Of a DNA stretch of 64,000 bases, positions 35,030 to 47,242 are shown piece after piece. The stretch's first letter is position 1. The number at the start of each line of letters is the position of its first letter. A model generated the notes under the pieces. It was given only the letters and a program-made list of their open reading frames with translations. It was not told where the DNA came from and did no database searches. This stretch comes from Luidia sarsii (taxonomy: Eukaryota > Echinodermata > Asteroidea > Paxillosida > Luidiidae), in contig OX465119.1 in assembly GCA_949987565.1 (NCBI GenBank), forward strand, positions 11,437,441-11,501,440, in the 5' to 3' direction. A program made the position numbers and the translations under genes.

Positions 35030-36756
35030 GTAAGTCCTTAAATTGTTGCTTCGGAAATTGCTGTTCGACTCTTGTTTATTTCTCTCGTGAAAGACTTTCT
35101 CTGGTTTGTATCACCGTGAACAAGCCCATAATGTAACCTTCATCGACAACCGTGCGTCCGTAGTGGGGGGCTTGTTGTTACACGGAGAACCCGTTCAGTC
35201 GTGCAGAATGTGTTGTAAATGTATCTCGATCGTCTACAGAAGTACAGACAGTAAGTTTGACATGGCATTTACTTCCCGAGTCTGATACGGTGACCCTGAC
35301 AAGGAATGTGAACCCAGACTTCTAAGCTCGCAGCACATAGCTCTGTCAGTACAGCGGTATAGATGCACTGTATACTCACTTCATCCCGCAGTGGGAGTGC
35401 GTGGGATGGGGTATTGTCCCAGGCCATACTATAGTCATGTGGTGGAGCAGGGTTTAATCATCCCAATGACAAGATGGCAAAACCGCTGTGCTCCAAAGGG
35501 ATGGCGGATCAATAATATGTCGGCCACGGTGTTGTGAGGTTATGTAACCGTCGACAATCGTACCCACTACTTGACCACGTTAATATTGATCGCTACACCG
35601 TGGGACGAAACGGCGTTATGACTGAATCAAGTGTATGCACTGCGGAGACTCGGCGAGTGAGGAAGAGATCCGTCGCGAGTCTCGTCTGTACATCATCTTC
35701 GGGGTACTGTGCAAGACTTGCAGGAATTGGTCGTACACTGGCTCATCGGTAAGTCGTGTCTCGGCCCCCACTTCCGCCTTGTTCAAGTCGTGCGCAACTG
35801 GTGCGACAGACGTGCATGTTGGACAATGTTTATAGCTCTATGGTTGGACCAAGGAGTTGGATCAAGCTTTATAGTCCAGTAAGGTTTCCTTGGCTGTATG
35901 GACCAAGGAGGCATATAGTACCTTCTTGGTTGGACCATTCCTCCATGGTTGGACTGATATGGATGGTGCATGGAGAGTGTAATGGCCACATTGACGCTGT
36001 CAGCATTGCATGATCACGGTGCCCGGCAACAATCTCACTGCGACTATTATTGCGCACTCCAGCGAGTGCAGAAACTACAACGCACTTTAGGCCTACCTAT
36101 AATAATTAAATTACAAGAATGGATGTAGGGGTAGCCGCCATGCTGCCTATACTATAGGCCTAAGCATGCTCCGAGTATTTTGGAGCAGTGATGGTATATC
36201 TGCAATTCTGCATAGACCAAGGATGGTCGGTGTTATCTCAATGTCATGGTAACACCCCTTCACATTAATCTGACAATCAATCAAAACTGTGATTACGTTT
36301 AAGTAGATTACCATGCAGAGGATTGGAATTAGGTATGTAAACCCAGTAATGTAATGACAGACCATCAGTCATTATGACACTCACTGACTGAGACCATGCT
36401 GAGACTATCAGTAGTGGCAGGTTATATTAATCAAACATTTCCAGTATTTTTTTAATCATAAAAGCTGAACTGGACTTGCTGTTAAAACCACCCAACATGG
36501 CGACGGTGTCCTTGTTCTGAGGCCAGACTGAACGCAGACGTTTCACGGTCAATTTCCCGCTCTTGCAGACTACTTGCATTCTGCAGGCATTGTGCGGACA
36601 ACATACAACAGCAACCAATCGGCATTGATGCATGTACTGCGTGCAGAAATTAGAATCTTGCTCTTATACAAGCTTGGGATGCTTGCTGTGGTTCGTGGAC
36701 CGGTGGGAATGATCCATAAATGAAACTTAAAACAAAATCAGGAAAGCTGTCAAAAG

Positions 36757-37113
36757 CCCAATTCAACATTGGGAAGATCGGAAAACATCAATATCCATAG
36801 ATTAGATTTCCTTCTTATTTACACAGTTTGTAGATGGTCACGATGGAATCCTCATGTTGAAATCTTATGGTCTGGGATGCTGTACGTCTCGAGAAATCTT
36901 CACTCAAACATCGACAAATAGTTTATTACTCGCCAGTAATAAACTATTTCTTACACTACAGAACGGTACGAAAAACGTCACGGTTTTACCAAATTACAAT
37001 TAATTTTGAGCTCAAACCTTCGCAGGATTTCTTTGATTGGAATGTTTGATGGTTTAACACACAAACTGTGGCAATCTTTTGACTTTTACCAATGTTGTAT
37101 TGGGCCTTTAAGA
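36757..37113. repeat. foldback family IV (agtttattact) element
   Basis: Terminal inverted repeats 'aaagcccaattcaacattgg' and 'ccaatgttgtattgggcctt', with an inner palindrome 'aatagtttattactcgcc' / 'agtaataaactatt' near 36920-36950. An inverted copy is at 52440-52665. Confidence 0.75.
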
Positions 37114-37464
37114 ACTACGTGCGTAGAGCCGTAGACGCTTTTACAGCTGGGTGAAGATGGACACAAACGTGATATTCACTGAGCTGACCTCTGACCTTAC
37201 TCTCACTCAGAAGGTCGTAATGTCGGGCGCCTGATATGTGAGGTTGTTCGTTGTTCGCTTGTCGTGTTCTATTTACATTGGTAGTTGTGAGTTTGGTCAT
37301 ACCCACAACCTCCTTGTTTTATCAGACCCCCCTGACCTTTGTCAGCTGTGCAAGAATGCTGTTTACTCTGTATAGAGGTGCCAGTGAAACGTGGAACCCT
37401 GGCATGAAATAATTGTATGCTCTACATTGAAAAGTGTCATGCAGAAATGCATGCTCTTTAAAAA

Positions 37465-37815
37465 AAAATCAAAAAGTTCGAGGGCCTGACTTATCGATCC
37501 TAGTAGTAGCAGGACCTTTCCCAAAGGCAAAGACAAAGGCTTTGCCTAGTACAAAGGTCCTGCTAGGATCGAAACGTCAGACCCTCTAACTTTTTAGATT
37601 TATATTTTGCAGGTCATTTTAGTCAGTCAGTGAGTTGTTTGCAAAAAAAATTGGTATTTACTCTTCCCAAAAAAATAGGAGAACAGGACGTTAGCCGACC
37701 TTTCTCAAAGGCAGAAAAAGGTCCTGCCAGGATGTCGACCCTCCTAATGTTTGATATTTATTTTGCATTCGGGTGATTTTGTCAATAACTTCAGTAATTA
37801 AGCAGTTTTCAATGA
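37465..37815. repeat. foldback family I, two adjacent copies
   Basis: A first copy at 37478-37640 has both inner arms and the outer arm 'agtcagtcagtgagttgttt'. A more diverged second copy (37680-37815) follows. Confidence 0.7.
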
Positions 37816-38427
37816 AATAGGATTGCCAATCGACTGCGCAGTTTGCGGTTTGTCGATGTAAACTGCAGTGTTGTTCGCTTCGCAAAGCAGCCGCAAGATG
37901 TTTCAGTGATGCGTTGGGTTGTATTTGTGTACAAGGTTTCTTTTTGCTGGGATACATTGCTGGGGTCTGTACAGTGGTTGGCCCAATCATGGAGGTAGTA
38001 CTCCATGGCACCCACACAGGCAGATTGGTAGGAAAAAATAGTCAGGCCCTTTTGTTGTTATCGCGCTTTAGCATTACACTCGCCGTAGGGTATGCAGGGA
38101 ATGCGACGCATTGTGTTGCAATATACGACCAGGCAAACACAAAAGGCCGTGTAGCAACCATTTTATGGGTGAAAAGTTGAAACCACGTTACGCTCGAGTT
38201 AATCTGCAGTCTCACGTATGAAGGTCAATCATTGAGGAAATAAACCCACGCGTTTCAATGGGAGACATAGAATTAGAATCGCCACGAGGATCTCAACTTT
38301 GCACAATCTCGAGCACGCTGCGCATGCGCAGTGTATACGCCGTGTCCCCCATTGAAACGTGTGGGCTTTATTCCCGGAATCGACCTCCATGATCATAAGC
38401 GCTTCCTTGCTCTAGGACAGTTACGAA

Positions 38428-38655
38428 ATAAAGGCTTAGGCTCGGGCTCAGGCTTCGTCTCCCTCTGACCAACCAAACCTGAAAATCCAGGTTGTGGTTT
38501 GCTTCCGAATTTGAAGGTTTGTTGGCTTGATAGGTACAGAGTATTCCCAAAGAAACTGCGGCCAAACGCTTGCCTTTAGATGTCTGTGATATTATAATAA
38601 CGAGTAAGATCAATTATGACCGAAGCCTAAGCCCAAGCCTTTCGAAAACGGCCTA
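38428..38655. repeat. foldback repeat (aggcttaggctc)
   Basis: 'aaaggcttaggctcgggctc' on the left and 'gaagcctaagcccaagcctt' on the right are inverted. The centre matches 30393-30565 inverted. A related foldback is at 53155-53403. Confidence 0.7.
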
Positions 38656-38869
38656 TGATGCGTGTGGCTGCATTTATATCTCCTCCACGAAGATGGAAGT
38701 TGACTTCAAGGCTGGGAATTGTTGGCCCATAGTGAAGGCCGTGCTATACTCAGCCACAGGAGAGCCCGTGGACAGTGATTGAGTTCGCTTTTAGGTAATC
38801 CGTCAGGGTTGTTTTCAGACTGTTTGGTTGTATTCACTATTCATGTTTCTGTATCTACTGTTTAATATA

Positions 38870-39185
38870 GAAAGGTTTGCGGTGACACCACGTATAAGGT
38901 CTCTTAAAGAAGAGGTGTGGTTCTGAAAAGAACCTGAGTGGTAACTCGACGTTTCGACCAGTATGCTCTGGCCGTCATCAGGATGGGTGATGCCCTGTTC
39001 ACTATCTGTTAGTCTTTCCGACCGTCGATTTTGGGTTCCAATTTCAAACTCTTCGTTCTCGGAGCAGTCTATTGGCCAGCGAATCTGTGACCTTAACGTC
39101 GAGTTACCACTCAGGTTCTTTTCAGAACCACACCTCTTCTATAGGAGACCTTATACATGGTGTCACCGCAAACCTTCCTATATTG
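38870..39185. repeat. foldback family III, complete element
   Basis: The left arm (38873-38987: gtttgcggtgacaccacgta ... tctgaaaagaacctgagtgg ... gccgtcatcagga), a centre of about 100 bp and the inverted right arm (39085-39183) make a roughly 310-bp element. It is the reference copy for the tandem arrays at 20535, 42895 and 55358. Confidence 0.8.
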
Positions 39186-39254
39186 ATTCTACTGTTTGTT
39201 TGCTTTTGGATGTCTTGTTTGTGCCTGTGACTACCTGGGAAATGATCAACTCTG

Positions 39255-39315
39255 CCTTTGAGAAAGGTCCTGCTAGGATCGAAACGTCAGGCCCACTAAA
39301 TTTTAAAATGATAAA
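39255..39315. repeat. foldback family I half copy
   Basis: 'tgcctttgagaaaggtcctg' then 'ggatcgaaacgtcaggccca'. Another half lies at 39585-39640. Confidence 0.65.
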
Positions 39316-39714
39316 CGAAATGAAATAAAATTAATTTCACGCCATCTCGCGGGCACAGTTTGCCATTGTTGCAACGTCATGGTGCCATTGTCAACACTGG
39401 CTGGTGGATTTGCCGGCGTGGTTGCGAAACCAGTGACTCCATTGTCACGGTCGCGCAGATCGGGGTCCAGATAATAATGGCGACGAGACAAAGGCTGAGG
39501 ATTCGTCAAGCGTGAAGCCACAGGGGACGAAAGTTCAATGCTATTGGGATAAAAAAGATCTATGATCACAATTAGTGAAGGGTAAAAGATTAGAGGGCCT
39601 GACGTTTCGATCCTAGCAGAATTTTTCTTCTCAAAGTTGACAAGTGAATGTTGAGTAAAAAGTGAAGGTTGAGTTAGCAATGTTACAACTTTTGCAATCG
39701 GCGTCTGACTAAAG

Positions 39715-39990
39715 CGCCCACACCCAAGCAAAGACTAGTTGACTATTTGAGAATTACCTGATTAAATTGTCCCCCTGACAGTCTTATCCAGGTAAATGTT
39801 TCCCCAGACAAAATTGTAAATGTGTCCGGGCAGACACATTCAAGGGGGGGGGGGCAGATTTAACCCTCACATCGCCATCTAAGGGCTGGATAGCTCAGAT
39901 GGTAACAGCGCTGATACGCAAAACCAAAGGTGCCGGGTTCAAGTCCCGGTCCAGTTAAAGTGTTCTTCTCCATTTAAAAAATAAATAAAT
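39715..39990 (+). repeat. tRNA-derived SINE copy, interrupted
   Basis: The head 'caaagactagttgactattt' is separated by about 110 bp of unrelated sequence from 'gccatctaagggctggatag', A box 'tagctcagatggtaacagcg' and B box 'gggttcaagtcccgg'. Probably an insertion into a SINE. Confidence 0.7.
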
Positions 39991-39999
39991 ACAGTTCCC

Positions 40000-41195
40000 T
40001 GTCAGTTTTTCCTTTATCTGTTAAACTTAATGTAAGGCAACGTAAGAACGTATATCTTTGGCAAATATTTATCAGTGAGACAAATTAATGCATATCATGG
40101 CACGTATGGTTAAAGTACACTAATCGGTGACGAGTTTACGAGATAGTTACCGACCTTCATTGAATTCAAGGATTTTAAAACCTGATTTTTATTGCCTTTG
40201 CCTTGCCCGCAGCGCTCGAGAGCGATCCTTGTAAACCCCATGTGACTTTGAACATTGGCACGTGGCCCATAGTATACGTCATGAATATTCATTGCCGTGT
40301 TTTCTAGGCCCCGAGGGTTCGTCAGTATCTGGCTGTTGGTCGCACAGTTTCAGTTCGGATGGTCACGTGTACCATGAAAGGTTGAAGTATTCAATTTTGT
40401 TTACAAATTCATCGCACTTGTTGGTACTTCCTTCAAGTTGGCCTATTGTGCTATTTCAATCAAAGCATGAAATAATTATGGCATTAATTAAGTCCGTGGA
40501 AAGTTCATCTCCATTGGCAGCGGGTTGTTTATTTTTTATCGGAGGAGGTGACACTGATAGTATTCAATTTGTAGAGTATGGGTATACAGCAATCGGGAAA
40601 TATAAGCCTTCGAAAAAAAAGTTGCAAACAGCTTATACTAAACCCCAAAATTTAATAATGACGGAAATGCAAATCACACATTACTTTAGAGGACCCAGAT
40701 TTTCCATCCTAGCTTTCTGGAAGACAGACCCCACTTCGAATCAATGGAAAGACATTGCTTGCATATCTGCCTCGGCTAGGATGTTGCGATCCCTGAAGAC
40801 GGTTCTTAGACGTGAAATCAAATTCCATTCACTCCTTTAATGACATTTTCTTAGCACCATGGCGTCACATTGTGCCTACGGGTGCTGCTAATAACTGAAT
40901 ATTACTGACTGCACACAGCTGCTATCTTTTATCCCGTATTCGGATTTTTGTACCTGTATATTCTAAATAATCACTTGTATATTTCAAATTTCATTTTTTT
41001 TTACGTTCATAAAATACTTGATTAGTTCTAAATTTATTCATGAAAACACTCGTTTTTCTCCTAGTCATGGCACGGTACTTTTTTTCATCAAACTGCTGTA
41101 GTCTTTAAATTAAAGCAACATGTTGTATCATTTTACTGAGTTCCAAGTTATCTTCTTTCAAACCAATAGGTACATCTGTATAATTCTCATATATC
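40000..41195. other. no gene seen
   Basis: AT-rich DNA with a 192-codon open frame (40262-40840). That frame has no recognisable domain, and part of it reads a diverged foldback family I arm near 40617-40740. Confidence 0.45.
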
Positions 41196-41197
41196 TG

Positions 41198-41398
41198 TTG
41201 CTATTGCTGTTGCTGCTGCTGTTGCTGTTGCTGTTGCAGTTTTTGTTCGTGGTGGTGTTGGTATCGGTGGTGTTGTTGTAGTTACTGTCGTTGTTGTCGT
41301 TGTTGTTGTTGTTGTTGTTGCTGCTGTTGTTCTGGCTGTTGCTGTTGCTGTTGCTGTTGTTGTTTTTGTTGGTGGTGATGTTGTCGTAGTTACTGCCG

Positions 41399-41457
<59 letters not shown>

Positions 41458-41512
41458 GCTGCTGTTGCTGCTGTTGCTGCTGTTGCTGCTGTTACTACTG
41501 CTGCTGCCATTT
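41198..41512. repeat. (GTT/GCT)n trinucleotide repeat
   Basis: About 315 bp of gttgttgtt and gctgttgct. The poly-Leu ORF (+) and poly-Thr/Ala ORF (-) are artefacts. Lies about 190 bp upstream of the gene 2 acceptor at 41700. Confidence 0.95.
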
Positions 41513-41889
41513 ATTGTTGTTCTATGTGAAACGGACGGTAGGCTAGATAGTGACGCGTGTCTTCGGATATTTTTCCTGCGGTGTTATCGTTATCGTACGT
41601 GAAAGGGCCCCGGGTTCCTTGAACAGATCACATGAGTCATTGTGTTACACTTCCCCCTGGTTTATTGACAGTGCTTTAAATCCTGTGTTTTCCATCGCAG
41701 GTTGTGACTGATGTGTGAGTGTGCAGCGTGGGAAGCCCGGTCATAGTCTGCCCAGGAAGCGCTGATCATCGCTCACAAGTACTTGCCATTGCCCAAACAG
41801 TCCGATTGTCAGCAGTCCTGGTTTCGCCTTCGGTGTTGATATTCGTCTCCCCTTTGAGAATAGGAGTGAGGAACCAACCAGGTGTTTGA

Positions 41890-42784
41890 ATGTTTGATAC
41901 CTGGCCGCCTCGCATCAACCTGTCGGGGGTCCATATGTTGAACTACTATCCCCCTCCAGTGATCTTCCAGTCAGAGAAGAATTGTCCGGAACGTCTTCAG
42001 CATGCCTGCACACGGACAGACAACATACCCAACCCCACTCCAAGACGAAGTAAAAGGAGCATGTACAACTCGATGCACCATCACCGCAGCAACGGCTGCA
42101 ACAACCACATGAACGGTCACCGCGCCAAGGCGACGACAACCACGACGACGACGACAGAGGACAGGAGCCCCGTCCTGGGACCGGGTTACCGGATCGTGGA
42201 GCCGCCGACCGACTCCATACAGGCCTCGGACTGCAAGATGGCTCCTTCCTCGGAGCCCGGGAAGGCCAGGACCGGGAGTAAGGTGAGGTTCCGCTGCGAC
42301 GGATCGCCGCCGAGTCCGCGCGGCGGGGAGCCCGTGCGGAACGGGTCTCGCCGGCACGGTGAAGCCAGCGCCGACGGCACGCCGCCGAGTAGGGTCCTCC
42401 AGGACCAGTCCACTCAGACTGATAACATCTACTGCTCCAACCAGACCGTGGTCCTGAACAGGAGCCCAACCCGGCCCTCGTCCCCGTCCAGGACCGGGGG
42501 CGACGCACCCTTCGTCAGCGCCTCCTGGTCCGCCGGCTTGCCCGGGGGAGAGGAGGAGGTCGAGAGCGAGGAGGCGGAGGGAGGGAGGGCGGGCATGGAC
42601 GGTCGATCGGACGGCCGCGTGGGCACCGACGAGGACCCGGGCAGTGACGCCGACTCGGTCAGGAACCCCGCCGAGGACGTCCCGCTCTCCGTCATCCTGG
42701 TCGGTGACAGCGGCACGGGCAAGACTTGCCTGGTGGCCCGCCTGGCCGACAACTTGTTCGTGGAGAACTATGACGTTACCGTCG
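41890..42784 (+). CDS. gene 2 first coding exon: long N-terminus, P-loop, switch I
   Basis: Encodes 298 residues plus one base, donor GTC G|GTGAGT (phase 1). Residues 1 to about 255 are low-complexity: His/Asn-rich near 60-75, a run of eight Thr near 84-91, Pro/Ser/Arg-rich segments and an acidic stretch (EEEVESEEAEGG). There is no membrane segment. The G domain then starts with PLSVILVGDSGTGKTCLVAR and switch I VENYDVTVG. The P-loop is GDSGTGKT, with Thr where Val is usual. An acceptor (ccatcgcag) at 41700 implies an upstream noncoding exon. The exon is GC-rich. Rabs with long N-termini are known (Rab26, and Rab44/RASEF types), but I cannot place this one in a subfamily. Confidence 0.75.
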
Positions 42785-42894
42785 GTGAGTACCGTGTCCT
42801 GTGTCTGTTTGACTGCATGGTTGTTTTTGTCTGCAATGTCACCTTGGGTACTGCCGTTCCACCACTGCTGGATTTCACAAAGCCGTACGAACCA

Positions 42895-43665
42895 TTCGTA
42901 CGGCTCTTTTCAGAGCCACACTCGAAAGATAAATACTACATGGTGTCACTGCAAACCTTCCACTTGGTACTTCCACCATGCAAACCTTCAAATCCTATCT
43001 AGTCTGAGTTACCGGCTCTTGAGCCACACTCCTTCTCGAAAGAAAAGCGTTACATGGTGTCACCGCAAACCTTTCACTTGGTACTTCCACCATGCAAACC
43101 TTCAAATCGGCCTATCTAGTCTGAGTTACCGGCTCTTGAGCCACACTCCTTCTCGAAAGAAAAGCGTTACATGGTGTCACCGCAAACCTTTCACTTGGTA
43201 CTTCCACCATGCAAACCTTCAAATCATATCTAGTCTGAGTTACCGGCTCTTGAGCCACACTCCTTCTCGAAAGAAAAGCGTTACATGGTGTCACCGCAAA
43301 CCTTCCACTTGGTATTTCCACCATGCAAACCTTCAAATTCTATCTAGTCTGAGTTACCGGCTCTTGAGCCACACTCCTTCTCGAAAGAAAAGCGTTACAT
43401 GGTGTCACCGCAAACCTTCCACTTGGTATTTCCACCATGCAAATCTTCAAATCCTATCTAGTCTGAGTTACCGGCTCTTTTCAGAACCACACACTACTTC
43501 TCAAAAGAGAAGTGCTACATGGTGTCACTGCAAACCTTCCACTTGGTACTTCCACCATGCAAATCTTCAAATCCTATCTAGTCTGAGTTACCGGCTCTTT
43601 TCAGAACCACACACTACTTCTCAAAAGAGAAGTGTTACATGGCGTTACCGCAAACCTTCCAATTA
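42895..43665 (-). repeat. tandem array of foldback family III arms
   Basis: About seven units of roughly 115-120 bp ('gagttaccggctctt', 'cacactccttctcgaaagaa', 'acatggtgtcaccgcaaacc', 'cttccaccatgcaaacct'), starting about 110 bp after the gene 2 first-exon donor. They are in the opposite orientation to the array at 55358 in the same gene. The + strand ORF (42644-43666) is an artefact. Confidence 0.9.
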
Positions 43666-44335
43666 GAACCAGAAGTCGCTACTGCAGGATTGCCAACAAT
43701 GGCATACCGGTAATTAATATCTGAAACCATTGCCGATCTTGACAGAAAAAACAATTTCAACTGAACTTGACGGTCGACATGCTGTCGAACATGCCAGTGT
43801 AGGCCTACATGATATATTTCGCTTAGCATTGCTGATAGTTCAGGTCAATAGGTCCAGGTTGTTGTGCATTCATTCAAACCACACGCTATGGTATATGAAT
43901 GCTACTGGAATCGTATATGAGTTTACATGTACATGTATACATCCAAAATGAGAACATGACGTCAGTTTTTTTTCCATTATCGTTTCAATGTCCCCTATCC
44001 TTTTTTAAAATTCAAATAGGCAAACATAAAACTGGAGAAAAAAAATGAAAAATCAAATTGCCATTGTATGTTATTTGGTCCATAGATAACATCCTATTTT
44101 ATATTTTTTTTTTTACTTTTGCAAAGAAAACTTTATTCCGAATTCAGGAGGGATACGAAGCAAATAAGGGAAAATATACAAAGTGGGTAATTGCACTTAA
44201 AAGAAAAGAAGATTCAAGACAAGAAAACAATATTTTATAAATAATTCTATGAAAAGTTAACCTTGCTTGGCGAAAGCAATACCTGTTACGAAGAGAAGTG
44301 ACCGATTGCTAGTTGTGGGGAAATGTGTTGAAACA

Positions 44336-44475
44336 TTGGCAAAGAGAACTTTGACTGGACCGGGACTTGAACCCAAGACCTCTGGATTAAAGTATCAGTG
44401 TTTTTCCATCTGAGCTATCTAGCCCTTAGATGGTGGCCTTCCCTAATAGTCAACTAGTCTTTGCCGGGGTGGGGT
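44336..44475 (-). repeat. tRNA-derived SINE copy, minus strand
   Basis: Reverse complement of the family: 'actttgactggaccgggact', B box 'ccgggacttgaaccc', A box 'ccatctgagctatct', then 'tagtcaactagtctttgccg'. Confidence 0.75.
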
Positions 44476-44479
44476 CGCC

Positions 44480-46335
44480 GGGAAAATATGGGGGAAGAAA
44501 CGGTATGTCGGACGAAAAGCTTCATAACATTCAGCCACAAAATTTCGCAATTATTAAGCCGTCGAAAATTACTGGCCCATCCCCAAAACATCTTCCCATT
44601 ATTTCATAACCACACAATGGCTTCGTGCAACCCACTCTGGCATTCCTGCATGTACATGTATATGAGGATGCGGTCATTTCCGGTACATCGGACTGTCAGT
44701 TTTGCACGGGTCAAAGATATCAGTGGCAGGAAACGACACGAGTGGTTGTCATTATTGTTTACTTCCATGGCAGTACAACCATGGAAATAACAACAAAATC
44801 TGATCTGAAATTGGTGTACCATGTCAGGGATGCAATCAGGAAATCGCAGAGCTTTTTATATGCAAGTATACACTCATTACACTGTGCTGTTTGCTTGGGA
44901 AAAAATCAATTCATTCCATCCTACTGATTTACTTTTTGATGTTTGAATGTTATTTTGTTTCGATATTTCGATTGTAAATCTCTTGCCGTTCTTTAATTAT
45001 TCGCTGGGCACCTTTGAAAAAACGGTATTCTACTGAAAGGTTTCCCCGGGGTACACAAGAATTTATTAATCAAATAAATAAATGAAATAACAAATAATAG
45101 GCTTAGCGTGCGTTTTCACCAGTCTCAGTGGTCGGTCTTTGGCATTTTTAGGTAAAATTGATTTCGTTACTTGGAACTTAATCAAACTCCGGTCAGTTTG
45201 TCTAAAACAGCGTCTGTCAAGGCCGCTTGTGACCTAACTCATGAAGGTTGTAAGAAGAGCAAGCATGAAGCTGCTCATTATCACTGGAAAGTGTCCAACG
45301 CAGCCGAATTCCGTTTCTTAGCCACTCAAGATTGAGTGTAAGCACACATGAGCTCATGGTGATGCTTAGAAAGGATTTACGACTCGAACAGTTACCGCTA
45401 ACAGTTCACACACACGCCTTGGAAATCTTTCGATATTCGCCCCATTCCTCAAATTTGCCAAATCCCATACATTTATCGCCGCTAAGTGTAACGAGCAATG
45501 ACGTTATTCACAGGAACTGTGGTTGCTTACACGGGGATATTTTTATCAGCCGATATCCACAGAATTAGAATAATGGGATACTGCACGTACATCAAGTACA
45601 AAGTTCAAGTGCATGCACAATTGCTCATGCAATTGTACATCAAAGTTTATATGCGATTTGATATTAACTACTTAGCATTCGATCCACGGTTTGCTCCGTC
45701 CATATCTCTGTACAAAGATCACTTTTAAATTAATTCCAGTTTGCGCTGTATTATCAGGTGTTAGTTCGTTTCCCTTTTGGGGGGGGATTTAGAGTTAGAA
45801 AATAACTTAACAAAACCTTCGGAAATGGGTCGTTTTCTATTAAGGATGAGACAAAAAAAGTCGGTACACTCTAAACATTTGTGAAACCTTTCATGAAAGG
45901 GAAATGGTGTTTGTTTTGGGTTTTTGTTTCTTTGGGGAGTTCAAGTTTCATCATGAAACTGGCACAAGAGTATCCGAAGATCAGAGGTCGCCATACATGT
46001 GGGGGAGAATTACATGGCGTTGAAAGGGTGCTGTACACGCGAGGTCGTGTGAACGACCTCTCCCATCCACTCTCTATCACTATCAGTCGACTTGTTAAAT
46101 TGGCCACAAGAGGGCGTATGTTAGTCTGGCCTGTCGCGCGTTTGGTTAATTATTATTGGGCACCGAGTCCCCTTTGTGAAAATCTGTTTATGGAATTTTA
46201 AAAGAAAATGACCTTAGTGACCTTCTTTTGCCCCCATGCCGTTCTACGAGGCACCCTTACGATTTAAAGACCATATACAACATCGGTAAAGGTCAAAAGA
46301 TTGCCACAGGTTTTGAGTTAAACCATTAAAGGCCC
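44480..46335. other. no gene seen (gene 2 intron 1)
   Basis: AT-rich intron sequence. I recognise no exon or named repeat in it. Confidence 0.45.
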
Positions 46336-46337
46336 TA

Positions 46338-46480
46338 CACACCATTTGCACGAATCCGAATTTCGACCTGACGAATTTTGTTAAAGTAACTTACTCAAGT
46401 GGAAGTAAATACCAGTAGGAGACACACTGTGAAGTTTTAGCTCTTGGAATGCTGCAATTTTCCTAAAAAGTGGAATTTTG
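46338..46480. repeat. dispersed repeat end (aaaggccctacacacc)
   Basis: Starts with 'ttaaaggccctacacaccat'. The inverted word 'atggtgtgtagggcctttaa' is at about 52344-52364, so both may be ends of a dispersed TIR element. Confidence 0.4.
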
Positions 46481-46641
46481 TACGATTTTAAAAAGGTAGT
46501 TTATAAACGACCTTTTCGAAAAAGCCATGCTTACCGCCCTCTATTGTCTGGATATAGTTAGCCTTTCCGTATTCTTGAACGGGCAACATGTGTGCACGCG
46601 CGCGGGGACCGGGGGGGGGGGGCAGAAACGTTTGTATAGCA

Positions 46642-46765
46642 CTACATGTACATGTACATGTACATGTACATGTACATGTACTGTACACTGTATAATAATG
46701 TACTGTACACCCATACGTACAGTACACACTGTACGTGTACATGTACATGTACACGTACATGTACG
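46642..46765. repeat. (TACATG)n tract
   Basis: Perfect run of acatgtacatg at 46643-46681, then mixed gtacac and cgtac words. Confidence 0.85.
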
Positions 46766-46880
46766 TTGTCGTGTAGGCCCTACACTTATTGCGTGTGACG
46801 GACCCGCATGTCACAAAGTTGCATAGGTCTGTGTAAAACCATGGTAAAACTAAAACTCAAAAGTTGAAGTCTGTAAAATC

Positions 46881-47035
46881 ATGGATCAGGAACAGCGGAA
46901 ACGTCGGCGGGGTTCCGCAGGACGGGTAGTTCTGTCCCCTGTTTCGAAAAGAAGATCTGTGAAATAGAAGCAGGCAAGGTATCGTGCGAAGCACGCAGCA
47001 GAAATCGAAGCAAAATGGGAGGCGTCATTCATGAT
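46881..47035 (+). pseudogene. possible broken coding segment
   Basis: From ATG 46881 the frame reads a very basic peptide (MDQEQRKRRRGSAGR...), meets an in-frame TAG near 46965 and continues with KQARYRAKHAAEIEAKWEAS. The composition is protein-like, but the stop breaks it. It could be the decayed start of the nested unit at 48158, or a transposon remnant. No family was recognised. Confidence 0.3.
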
Positions 47036-47107
47036 TCAGTGTGACTGATAGTGATACTGATGATAGTGATACTGTCAACAAGCGTCAGTCGGAAATAGTC
47101 CGAGCAT

Positions 47108-47242
47108 CCGAGTAACTTGGACCCGACAATCACCCTTTTTTATCGAAATTTCGAATTTGGAGGGCCGGGTGACCCGGCCCTCCAATTTTCAAATTTCGAT
47201 AAAAAGGGTGACTTGTTGGGTCCAAGTTATTCGGACTAAGTC
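47108..47242. repeat. large palindrome (acttggacccgac)
   Basis: 'agtaacttggacccgacaat' ... 'tatcgaaatttcgaatttgg' ... 'gggccgggtga' is followed at once by its inverted copy ending 'ttgggtccaagttattcgga'. The arms are about 63 bp with almost no spacer. A third, single arm in the left-arm orientation is at 47838-47908. Confidence 0.85.

Noticed and set aside
35635..35748. A sixth Rab first exon (reads LYIIFGVLCKTC before a GTAAGT donor)
   Set aside because: The P-loop spacing GxxxxGK is absent and the donor is in phase 0, which does not fit the phase-1 acceptors.
41187..41602. Poly-Thr/Ala and poly-Leu proteins
   Set aside because: Translations of the GTT/GCT trinucleotide repeat.
42644..43666. 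A 340-codon + strand frame overlapping the gene 2 first exon
   Set aside because: It is out of frame with the P-loop frame and its second half is the family III repeat array (SYRLLSHTPSRKKSVTW units).
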